A DNA stretch of 64,000 bases, from NCBI GenBank assembly GCA_903911145.1, contig CAIWCD010000048.1, positions 207,984 to 271,983 of the forward strand. Direction: 5' to 3'. The translations under genes and the position numbers were made by a program. A model generated the notes under the pieces. It saw only the letters and a program-made list of their open reading frames with translations, searched no databases and had not been told where the DNA came from. This document shows, piece after piece, positions 56,901 through 64,000 of this stretch. The stretch is from an uncultured delta proteobacterium. GTDB taxonomy: Bacteria; Myxococcota; Myxococcia; Myxococcales; 40CM-4-68-19. The first letter of the stretch is position 1, and each line of letters begins with the position of its first letter.

Positions 56901-59900
56901 GTGCCGTCCGATTTCAGCGCAACCGTGTGCCCCCCACCGACGGCGATGGAGACGACGCCGTCGAGCAGTCCGATGCCGCCAGAACCCAGAGCCTGTACCG
57001 GCACACCGCTGTCGGTGGTCGTCCCGTTCCCAAGTTGGCCGGCGGCATTGGCTCCCCAGGCCCATACCGTCCCGTCCGACTTGAGCGACACAGTATGACT
57101 CCCTTCCTCACCTCCCGCGATGGCGACAACCGCATTCGCCATAGCCACAACCTCGGCCGAAGGAGTCTCGAACTCCGCACTCAACGCCGAGACGATCAGA
57201 AAGACAGGCTTCCCGTTGGCGAGACCCGTGAGCGTATAGGGAGACGTAACCCCGGACAGCCGCGTCCCGTTGGCTGGAGAGACTCCCTGGGAGGTGCTGT
57301 AATAGAGATTGTACGAAGTCGCGCCCGGTATGGAATTCCAACCCACCGAGACCTCTCCGCCGCCGACACCGAGCACAGTCACTGAAGGCGCAGCGAGCCC
57401 CGCAACCGCTTCTGCGCTGTATGATCCGGTCGTCTCCGTCGCGTTGCCGATCGCCGTGACGACATAGTAATAGCGCGCGCCGTTGGTCACGTCGGTATGG
57501 TTGAAACTCGTCCCGGAAACCGTACCAAGCAGCGTTCCGTTGAGCGGTGATACATCCGCGAACATCGAGCCATAGATATTGTAGACAGTCGCACCCGCAG
57601 AGGCCGTCCAGGAGAGATCGATGTCCAACGACGTGGCGCTCGGAATGGCTGTGAGCCCCGCAGGCGCGAGGAGCCAACCTGGGTTGGAGAGGAGGCTCGG
57701 CACCGGCGTCTCGCTCGGAGTTGTCGAGCCATTTCCGAGTTCGCCGTCGGAATTATATCCCCACGCGCAGACGGTGCCGTCCGACTTCAGCGCGACTGTG
57801 TCGTATGCGGTCGCGGTAATGGCGTCGACGCCACTGAGTACTCCCTTGCCGTTCGTGCCGAGCACCTGCACCGGCGTATTGCTATCCACGCCCGAACCAT
57901 TCCCGAGCTGGCCGGTTGCATTCCAACCCCACGACCAGACACTGCCGCTGGCGTCCAGAGCGACGGTGTGGTGCTCCCCTGAGGCAATCGCGACGATGCC
58001 GGTAAGGTTTCCAGTGCCCTCGACGCCTACGACCTGCACCGGCGTGAGGCTATCGTCAGTCGAATTGTCCCCGAGTTGACCAAATGAATTGTATCCCCAC
58101 GTCCAGACCGAGCCGTCCGATCTCAGCGCGACCGTGTCATATGCTCCCGCAGCAAGCGCGATCGCGCCGTTGAAAATTCCGGTACCTCCCGCGCCCAGCA
58201 CTTGGACAGGCGTGTACCTGTCGGTGGTCGAACCATCCCCGAGTTGACCGGACCCGTTGTACCCCCACGCCCAGACTGTTCCGTCCGATTTCAGCGCGAC
58301 ACTGTGCCCAAGGCCCGCGGCGATTGAGATGACGCCACTGAGAACTCCGACGCCCCCTGTCCCCAGCACCTGTACCGGGGTGCTGCTGTCGGCGTTTGAG
58401 CTGTTTCCAAGTGCGCCGTTGGAATTCGATCCCCACGCCCAGACCGTGCCGTCCGATTTCAGAGCCACGGTGTGGAATGCCCCCGCGGCCGTGGCGACCA
58501 TGCCGCTGAGAGCTCCCTTACCCCCTTCTCCCTGTACCTGGACCGGAGTCGAGCTGTCATCCGACGACCCGTTTCCAAGCTGGCCGTATTGATTCCCTCC
58601 CCACGCCCAGACAGTGCCATCCGACTTCAACGCGAGAGAGTGAGAATACCCCGCGGCAACCACGATGGCATTGCTGAGTACACCTGTGCCGGTTGCGTCC
58701 AAGACCTGAATTGGCTGGGCGCTGTTGCTGTTCGAATGATTCCCGAGTTGACCGTTTGAATTCGATCCCCACGCCCAGACCGTCCCGTCCGAGAGGAGCG
58801 ACACCGTATGGTTGCCGCTCTCCCCGCCCGCAATTGCAATTACCGTATTCGGGATCGCGACGACCTGCGCCGAGGGAGATTCGCCCACCGCATTCAGCGC
58901 CGAGACGACGATATACACGGGCTGCCCATTGGACAGCCCCGCCAGCGTGTAGGGAGAGGTTACTCCGGAAACAAGAGTGCCATTGGAGGGACTCACGCCA
59001 GACGAACTGCTGTAGTAGAGGTTATAGGAATCCGCGTGTGGCACGGCATTCCAACCCACCGTAACGCTCCCGCCACCAACTCCAATGACCGTCGCGAACG
59101 GCGCGGAGATCCCCGCGCGCGCCTGCGTCGTGTAGGCAGCCGTCGTCTCAGTCGCGCCGCCGACGGCCGTGACCACATAGTAATAGAGAGTATTATTTCT
59201 CAGACCCGTATGGTTGAAACCCGTCTCTGAGACACGGGCCAACAGCGTGCCGGTCAATGGCGACACGTCGGCGAAGCTCGACCCATAGACGTTGTATCCC
59301 GTCGCTCCATCGGACGCATTCCAGGAAAGAGCAATCGACAGGTCGGTTGTACTCGGCGTCGCATGCAATCCAGTCGGGGAGAGAAGCCAACTCGGGTTGG
59401 AACCCAGGCTTGCAACAGGCCAGGTGCTGTCGTTGTTCGAGTTGTTGTCATTCAACCCGTCTCCGAGTTGACCATTGGAGTTGGAACCCCAGGCCCAGAC
59501 GGTGCCGTCTGATTCCAATGCGACTGAGTGAATATCTCCTGCCGCAATCGACGTCGCGTTTGTTGTGAAGCCAGAGCCGCCGGCCCCCAGCACCTGCACT
59601 GGAATTGAGCTGTCGTTGTTCGAGTTGTTGTCATTCAACCCGTCTCCAAGTTGTCCATTTCCATTCGAGCCCCAGGTCCAGACAGTGTCGTCCGACAAGA
59701 GCGCGATCGTGTGGACATTTCCCGCGGAGATCCCGACGGCGCCGCCGAGGACACCGCTCCCTTGCGCGTCCAGAACCAGGACTGGTGTATTGGTGCTGAC
59801 GGTCGACCCGTTTCCAAGCTGGCCATTCCCATTCAGTCCCCAGGCAAAGATGGAGCCGTCCGCGGTCAGCGCGACCGTGTGCTCCTGTCCCGCCGCGATT

Positions 59901-62900
59901 GCCGTCACACCGGACAGAACTCCGGTCCCCCCGACTCCAAGCACCTGGACAGGAATGCTGGAATCATTCAGGGACCCATTGCCAAGTGCGCCGTTTCCGT
60001 GTGCTCCCCAGGTCCAGACGGTTCCGTCCGCCCTCAGTGCGGCGGCGTGGGCGGTGCCCGCTGCGATCGCGATGACGTTGGAGAGCGCTCCTGTTCCGCC
60101 GGAACCCACCACCTGCGTGGGAAGGTTGCTATTCAACGTCGCGCCGTTTCCGAGTTGGCCATTTCCATTCCAACCCCACGCCCACACTGTTCCGTCGGCG
60201 CTCAGCGCGATCGTCTCATTCGTCCCGGCGCAGATTGAAACGACGTTTCCGAGAACTCCATTGCCTCCCACCCCCACGGCCTGCACAGGGAATGGACTGT
60301 CGTTGTTCGAGCCATTCCCGAGCTCGCCACCTGAGTTGGACCCCCACGCCCAGACTGTGCCATCCGAGGTCAATGCAACCGTGTGCGAACTTCCCGCGGA
60401 GATCGCGACGACATGTTTCAGGACGCCCTTCCCTCCGGCTCCCAATACCTGCACGGGGATATCACTGTCGTTGTCCGCGTTGTTGTTGTTCACCCCATTT
60501 CCAAGTTGACCATTGGAATTGGATCCCCAGGTCCATACAGTCCCATCCGCCAGGAGCGAGACGACATGCGTTCCCTGCTCTCCACTCGCGACAGCAATGA
60601 CAGTGTTGGGCGTGGCAGCGATCTGGGTAGACGGACCGCCTTCTCCAAGCGCGCCGTTCGCAGTCACGACGAAATAGGATGCTGCCCCGTTCTGTAATCC
60701 CGTAACGGTATAGGGCGCAGAGATCCCCGAGACGCTTGTCTGGAATCTCGTCGGAGTCACGCCTGGATTCGACGACACGTAGACGGTATAGGAAAGTGCT
60801 CCGGCTTCTTGATTCCAATTCAGCGTCACTCCGCCGCCGATTGGCGCTGCAGTCAGACCCGTCGGTGGTGCGAGCAGCGTGGTGACACTGGCCGAGCCGG
60901 TGATTCCGTTGAGCGTCGCATAGATCGTCGCGACACCCGTGGCAACGCCCGTCACGGTTCCACTTGTGCTCACCGACGCGATCGACTCCGAGGAGCTGTT
61001 CCAGAGAACGCCTGCGACCAGCGGTGTCAGAGATGAGCCGTCGGAGTAGTGGCCAGTTGCAACCAGCGGCTCGCTCTGCCCGGACACAATCTCAGAGTCT
61101 GAGGGAGAGAGTGTAATCGACTGTAAGGTCGCCGCCGTGACCGTCAGAGTCGTGCTGCCTGAGATCCCGCTGGTGGTGGCGGTCACCGCACACAAGCCAC
61201 CGCCATGTGCCGTGGCGACTCCGCCGGAATTGATGGTAGCAACCGCGTGGGTATCAGAGCTCCAGGCCAGGCCAGAGTTCAACGGCTGCGTCGTGCCATC
61301 GGAGTAGGTTCCCGTCGCGGCGAACTGCTGGGTCTTCCCATTTGGAATGCTCGCATCTGCGGGGGAGACTGAGATCGACTGCAGGGTGGCTGCGGACACG
61401 GTGAGCGTGGCGCTCCCCGAGATATTGCCAACCGCCGCCGTGATCTCAGACGAGCCGAGGCTGCTTCCCTGGACCAGCCCACTCCCGACCATGGTTGCAA
61501 CCGCGGGTGTCCCGACATTCCAGAGAACACCTGAACTCAGAGTCTGAGATGTGCCGTCTGAGTAGTGACCCGTCGCGGTGAACTGCTGCGTCTTTCCGTT
61601 GGCAACTGTGGCACTCGAGGGCGCAATCGTGATCGATTGCAGCGCCTTGAGAAACACGACAGTCGTGGAGAGCAGCGGCTGTCCTGCGCCGCCCACGGTC
61701 ACCGACACGGTTTCGCTCTGCGCAGTGGAAGACGTGACGGTCGCAACCGCAAGGCCGCCAGCGTTCGTCGTGCCCGTCGCCACGCTGCCGGTCGAGCTTC
61801 CCAGAGTGAAATTGTTTCCACTTCCAGAGCCGGAGAGTGTGATCGCCTGTCCTGAGATCGGGTTTCCATTTGCATCCGCGAGCACGACGATCAGCGAGAT
61901 GGTTGCACCTGTGGCCACGCTCGACGGACTGCTGGTGATCGATGACTGCGCGGCGTTGGCGGGGCCCGCGACGAACGTGATTGCTGTCGACGCGGTGAGC
62001 GCGGCGGAGGCTGCAGTGACGACTTCGGTGCCCGCGCGCGTGGAAGAGAGTGTGGCGGTGAAGACGCCGCTCGCGTTTGTCGTGCCGCTGGCCGAGCTGC
62101 CATGATTGCTTCCCGCTGTGAAGGTGTTCGCGCTTCCGTTCGCGCCCAGCGTCACGGGCTGGCCTGAGACGGCGTTGCCGTGATTGTCCAGCACCGTTGC
62201 GGTCAACGTTGTCGTCGAGGTGCCATCTGCGACCACGCTGCTCGAGGAAGACGTGAGCGTGAGCGAGAGCGTGACGGGCGTCGACGTGAACGTGATTGGC
62301 GCGGAGACGAGCGCGCTGCTTGCGCCGGAGAGCGTCACCGAGACCATCTCGCTCTGCGCCGTGGCCGACGAGATTGTCGCAGTGAAGATCCCGCCCGCGT
62401 TCGTCTGCCCGCTCGCGGTCGCGCTCGTCGTACCCGCTGGCGAAAACGTGTTGCCGCTGCCCGACGCGGCGAGCGCCAGCGACTGTCCCGAGACGCTGTT
62501 CCCATTCGCATCACTCAGCACGACGAGCACGCTCGCGCTGCTGCCGACGAGCAGACTCGCGGGCGAAATGCTGATCGACGAACGGGCCGCGCTGGCTGCG
62601 CCTGGCACGAACGTCACGCTCGTCGCTGCATTGAGCGGGCCCGCATTCGCTGACACGATCTTCGCCTCCGCGCGCGTCGAAGAGAGCGTCGCGCTGAAGA
62701 CTCCGCTCGAGTTTGTGCTGCCTGAGATCGTGTTGCTCGTCGTGCTTCCGCTCGCGCTGGTCAGGGTGTTCGCGCTGCCGTTGATGTTGACCGACACGGC
62801 CTGCCCCGAGACGGCGTTGCCGTGGTTGTCCTGAACCGTTGCGCTGATCGTCGTCGTCGCGCTGCCATCCGCGACCACGCTGCTCAACGAAGAAGTGAGC

Positions 62901-64000
62901 GCGAGGGAGAGCGTGACGGGCGCGAGGGTGAAGGTGGCTGGGCCTGAGACAAGGGCGCTGCTTGCGCCTGCGAGAATGACGTTCACCGCCTCGGTCTGGG
63001 CGACGGACGACGAGAGCGTCGCGCGGAACAGTCCGCTCGTGCCCGTGTTGCCCGATGCCGTCGATGCAGTCACGCCGCCGACGGTGAACTGATTTCCCGT
63101 GCCCGCAGCCGAGAGCGTGAGCTGCTGCCCCTGCACCGGATTGTCATTGGCGTCATTGAGGATCACCTCGACGAGCTCGCTGTCGTTCACCAGCGCGCTC
63201 GAAGGATTGACCGTGATCGACGAATGGCCCGCGATGGGCGCGCCCGCGACAAACGCAACGGCCGCGACCGCCGAGAGCACGCCCGTCGAGGCCGTGACGA
63301 CCTTCGTCTCCGCGTGCGTCGAGGAGAGAGTGAACGCGCACGTCCCGTCCGCGCCAGTTGTGCTCGAGAGCGATCCGTTCGTGCTCGTCGTCGCAGCGTG
63401 TCCGAGCGTGTTCGCGCTGCCACTCGCGGCGACGGTGACCGTCCTTCCGCTGATCCCGTTGCCGAACTGATCCAGCACCGTCGCGGTCAACGTTGTCTTC
63501 GTGTGGCCGTCGGCGACGACCTGCGTGCTCGACGATTTGAATGTGAGGCTCGGCACGATCACCGGATCGACGAACGACACAGGCACCGAGAGCAGCGGCT
63601 GGGCCGCGCCAGTCAAGGCCACGAGCACGTTCTCGGTCTCTGCCTTGCTCGCGCTCAGCTGGGCCGAGAAGATCCCGCCGCTGCTCGTGCTGCCCAGAAG
63701 CTGAGCGCCGCCCGTGGCGCCGCGCGCCGTGAAGGTGTTGCCCGCACCGTCTGCAGAGAGTGTGACCGCCGCGCCCTCGAGGGGATTGTCATTTGCGTCG
63801 ACGAGCTGCACGAGCAGCGACGTCGTGCCTCCCGTCGGCAGACTCGACGGCGTCGCGCTCAAGGACGATCGCGCCGCGCTCGCGGGACCTGCGAGGAACG
63901 TGATCGGCGTCGACGCAGAGAGAGCTCCCGAGAGCGCCGTCACCACGACCACGCCTGCTTTTGTCGAGGAGAGCCGCGCCGTGTAGCTCCCATTGACGTC
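53960..64000 (-). CDS. Giant surface protein: Big_1, Big_2, RCC1 propellers and FN3 (5' end outside window)
   Basis: At least 3346 residues; the frame is open to the last base, so signal and start lie outside. From the N-terminal side: seven full Big_1-like domains of about 100 residues that alternate two types (61650-64000; e.g. SSVVADGTSTTTLTATV); three Big_2-like domains (about 60890-61650; LQSITIAPSSATVANGKTQQF); an FN3-like domain; then four blocks of seven RCC1 blades (VALKSDGTVWAWG...NGQLGN), each followed by FN3-like domains (GLTATPSATSLDIDLSW). It ends in an FN3-like domain with no visible anchor, so attachment would be N-terminal or by partners. RCC1 propellers bind proteins; Big and FN3 modules make stalks. 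An extended adhesin is the simplest reading. Confidence 0.88.
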   Translation of the reverse strand, partial: DVNGSYTARLSSTKAGVVVVTALSGALSASTPITFLAGPASAARSSLSATPSSLPTGGTTSLLVQLVDANDNPLEGAAVTLSADGAGNTFTARGATGGAQLLGSTSSGGIFSAQLSASKAETENVLVALTGAAQPLLSVPVSFVDPVIVPSLTFKSSSTQVVADGHTKTTLTATVLDQFGNGISGRTVTVAASGSANTLGHAATTSTNGSLSSTTGADGTCAFTLSSTHAETKVVTASTGVLSAVAAVAFVAGAPIAGHSSITVNPSSALVNDSELVEVILNDANDNPVQGQQLTLSAAGTGNQFTVGGVTASTASGNTGTSGLFRATLSSSVAQTEAVNVILAGASSALVSGPATFTLAPVTLSLALTSSLSSVVADGSATTTISATVQDNHGNAVSGQAVSVNINGSANTLTSASGSTTSNTISGSTNSSGVFSATLSSTRAEAKIVSANAGPLNAATSVTFVPGAASAARSSISISPASLLVGSSASVLVVLSDANGNSVSGQSLALAASGSGNTFSPAGTTSATASGQTNAGGIFTATISSATAQSEMVSVTLSGASSALVSAPITFTSTPVTLSLTLTSSSSSVVADGTSTTTLTATVLDNHGNAVSGQPVTLGANGSANTFTAGSNHGSSASGTTNASGVFTATLSSTRAGTEVVTAASAALTASTAITFVAGPANAAQSSITSSPSSVATGATISLIVVLADANGNPISGQAITLSGSGSGNNFTLGSSTGSVATGTTNAGGLAVATVTSSTAQSETVSVTVGGAGQPLLSTTVVFLKALQSITIAPSSATVANGKTQQFTATGHYSDGTSQTLSSGVLWNVGTPAVATMVGSGLVQGSSLGSSEITAAVGNISGSATLTVSAATLQSISVSPADASIPNGKTQQFAATGTYSDGTTQPLNSGLAWSSDTHAVATINSGGVATAHGGGLCAVTATTSGISGSTTLTVTAATLQSITLSPSDSEIVSGQSEPLVATGHYSDGSSLTPLVAGVLWNSSSESIASVSTSGTVTGVATGVATIYATLNGITGSASVTTLLAPPTGLTAAPIGGGVTLNWNQEAGALSYTVYVSSNPGVTPTRFQTSVSGISAPYTVTGLQNGAASYFVVTANGALGEGGPSTQIAATPNTVIAVASGEQGTHVVSLLADGTVWTWGSNSNGQLGNGVNNNNADNDSDIPVQVLGAGGKGVLKHVVAISAGSSHTVALTSDGTVWAWGSNSGGELGNGSNNDSPFPVQAVGVGGNGVLGNVVSICAGTNETIALSADGTVWAWGWNGNGQLGNGATLNSNLPTQVVGSGGTGALSNVIAIAAGTAHAAALRADGTVWTWGAHGNGALGNGSLNDSSIPVQVLGVGGTGVLSGVTAIAAGQEHTVALTADGSIFAWGLNGNGQLGNGSTVSTNTPVLVLDAQGSGVLGGAVGISAGNVHTIALLSDDTVWTWGSNGNGQLGDGLNDNNSNNDSSIPVQVLGAGGSGFTTNATSIAAGDIHSVALESDGTVWAWGSNSNGQLGDGLNDNNSNNDSTWPVASLGSNPSWLLSPTGLHATPSTTDLSIALSWNASDGATGYNVYGSSFADVSPLTGTLLARVSETGFNHTGLRNNTLYYYVVTAVGGATETTAAYTTQARAGISAPFATVIGVGGGSVTVGWNAVPHADSYNLYYSSSSGVSPSNGTLVSGVTSPYTLAGLSNGQPVYIVVSALNAVGESPSAQVVAIPNTVIAIAGGESGNHTVSLLSDGTVWAWGSNSNGQLGNHSNSNSAQPIQVLDATGTGVLSNAIVVAAGYSHSLALKSDGTVWAWGGNQYGQLGNGSSDDSSTPVQVQGEGGKGALSGMVATAAGAFHTVALKSDGTVWAWGSNSNGALGNSSNADSSTPVQVLGTGGVGVLSGVISIAAGLGHSVALKSDGTVWAWGYNGSGQLGDGSTTDRYTPVQVLGAGGTGIFNGAIALAAGAYDTVALRSDGSVWTWGYNSFGQLGDNSTDDSLTPVQVVGVEGTGNLTGIVAIASGEHHTVALDASGSVWSWGWNATGQLGNGSGVDSNTPVQVLGTNGKGVLSGVDAITATAYDTVALKSDGTVCAWGYNSDGELGNGSTTPSETPVPSLLSNPGWLLAPAGLTAIPSATSLDIDLSWTASAGATVYNIYGSMFADVSPLNGTLLGTVSGTSFNHTDVTNGARYYYVVTAIGNATETTGSYSAEAVAGLAAPSVTVLGVGGGEVSVGWNSIPGATSYNLYYSTSQGVSPANGTRLSGVTSPYTLTGLANGKPVFLIVSALSAEFETPSAEVVAMANAVVAIAGGEEGSHTVSLKSDGTVWAWGANAAGQLGNGTTTDSGVPVQALGSGGIGLLDGVVSIAVGGGHTVALKSDGTVWTYGWNINGQLGNNSTGNSDTPVQVLGAGGAGFLSGVVAISASNKRTVALKLDGTVWAWGSNQNGQLGNGTTNQSNVPVQVVGSGGAGVLSDVVAIAAGGDHTVALKSDGTVWAWGGNWSGQLGDNTVVNRYSPVQVKGNGASGVLSGIVGVAAGYGHSVALGADGTVWEWGYNFYGQLGNNSTSDRHTPVQVLGTGGVGILSGVVAIATGSMHTVALKGDGTVWAWGWNQYGQLGNNSTIDSQTPVQVQGSGGRGVLSGVVSISAGLNHTIALKSDGTVCDWGDSTSGELGNGSNNQSSTPVGSLVATPSWLLSPTGLTATASTTSLAVSLSWTASSGATAYNVYESTHPDVSPLNGTLVTTVSGTSFNHDTNLINGTRYYYVVTAVGGATESTPSLVATAQSLLVPPTLVVLTVGGGDVVVGWNSVFGASSYNLYYSAVSGVTPANGTRISGVTSPYPLTGLPNGQAVYLIVTAVHATGETVSGQISATPNTVVAVASATGVNTGYSVTLMGDGTVWAWGYNNHGHLGNNSTTASAIPVQVRGSGGAGVLSGVVAISAGQEHAVALKSDGTVWAWGDNSNGQLGNNSTTDSHAPVQVLGAGGVGVLNSVVAISAGDAHTVALKSDGTVWAWGDNVLGELGNNSNTDSHLPVQVLGAGGSGVLGGVVGIAAGMNESVALKSDGTVWAWGNNGNGQLGNGSTNQSRWPAQVVGAGGVGTLSGVVSIAANYGNMFAVKSDGTVWAWGFNYYGQLGNNSTTDSHVPVQVLGSGGVGVLSGIVAVAPGAYHTVALKSDGTVWAWGWNFDGQLGNNSTTDSSTPVQVAGEGVPGVLSGVVAISASYDETVALKSDGTVCAWGGNFNGELGNNSHAQSNTPVASLTSNPGWLLAPTGLTATPSATIPTISLSWTASPGATAYNIYRSTFSDVSALTGTFLTQVSGTGYNNAGLSDGVLYYYSVTAVGGETESTGSIVAEAVAK
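54239..60615 (-). repeat. Four 1.7-kb superrepeats: RCC1 propeller plus FN3 pair
   Basis: Equivalent Trp codons at the end of each propeller lie at 59387, 57674, 55961 and 54239, giving periods of 1713, 1713 and 1722 bases (571, 571 and 574 codons). Propellers occupy about 59390-60615, 57677-58860, 55964-57135 and 54242-55425, with FN3-like pairs between. Each has seven blades, 28 in total. Nearly equal length with moderate divergence implies in-frame tandem duplication. Confidence 0.85.
61650..64000 (-). repeat. Alternating Big_1-like domain array
   Basis: Seven full domains plus a partial one at the edge, about 300 bases each. Two sequence types alternate: one starting SSI-xxxPSS, with NGNPVSGQ-like cores; the other starting LxLxSSxSSVVADG, with GNAVSGQ cores. 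Each ends in ETVxV. The array probably continues outside the window. Confidence 0.75.

Noticed and set aside
54240-60615. Regular repeats as a CRISPR array
   Set aside because: The repeats are 150-bp protein-coding RCC1 blades within one open frame, with no constant short repeat and unique spacers, and no cas genes.

Overview
The window is a 64 kb chromosomal stretch of a GC-rich deltaproteobacterial-type genome, most likely Myxococcota. The clues are a MYXO-CTERM-like sorting tail after Asp-Ala-Gly repeats (1-1923), DUF6178 and AgmX/PglI-type proteins, many lipoproteins with Gly/Ser linkers, a PilT-family retraction ATPase, and a giant RCC1/FN3/Ig-like surface protein. I see no rRNA, tRNA, CRISPR array, insertion sequence or prophage. 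Both ends cut through genes (1-1923 and 53960-64000).

Layout. 1-8.6 kb: a truncated surface protein, ribosomal protein L28 (rpmB), a DUF6178 protein, two lipoproteins, a receiver-like protein, YgfZ and a small Cys/His-rich protein. 8.6-11.8 kb: an ATP-grasp-like enzyme divergent from a Cys-rich exported protein and an outer-membrane beta-barrel with a Cys cluster. 12-17 kb: a cyclic-nucleotide-binding protein, PilT, an AgmX/PglI-domain protein, RNase Z, an FHA protein with a histone-H1-like tail and aspartate kinase. 17.2-22.1 kb: an operon for a Gld-like ABC system (ATPase, permease, GldG-like, DUF4340). 22.2-26.1 kb: rpoZ, two translationally coupled unknown genes, and groES-groL under a CIRCE operator. 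26.1-28.9 kb: a three-hairpin intergenic stretch, an SDR dehydrogenase, a lipoprotein and a HupE/UreJ-like membrane protein.

28.9-43.8 kb is the accessory, cell-surface part. Two very large divergent genes encode a 1052-residue protein with three GT-A-like parts plus TPRs, and a 1380-residue protein that joins TPR, nucleotidyltransferase-like, unknown, ParB-like, methyltransferase, sugar-transferase and FkbM methyltransferase modules. They look like a two-gene glycan assembly and modification machine and are the most novel system here. They are followed by an RTX-repeat lipoprotein, another lipoprotein and a GT4 glycosyltransferase.

43.8-50.6 kb is a signalling cluster: an NTF2-like protein, an HDOD protein divergent from an HD-GYP response regulator, a FIST sensor and a hybrid histidine kinase. 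The last three form one probable operon, suggesting ligand sensing that feeds cyclic-di-GMP hydrolysis. 50.6-64 kb: a lipoprotein gene interrupted by one in-frame amber codon, a small STAS-like protein, and the 3' ten kilobases of a giant gene (at least 3346 codons) with seven or more Big_1-like domains, three Big_2-like domains and four seven-bladed RCC1 propellers separated by fibronectin-like pairs.

Regulatory signals recur. Probable housekeeping promoters with TTGACA, a 16-base spacer and a -10 followed by GCGC stand before groES, the ABC operon and, more weakly, rpmB.
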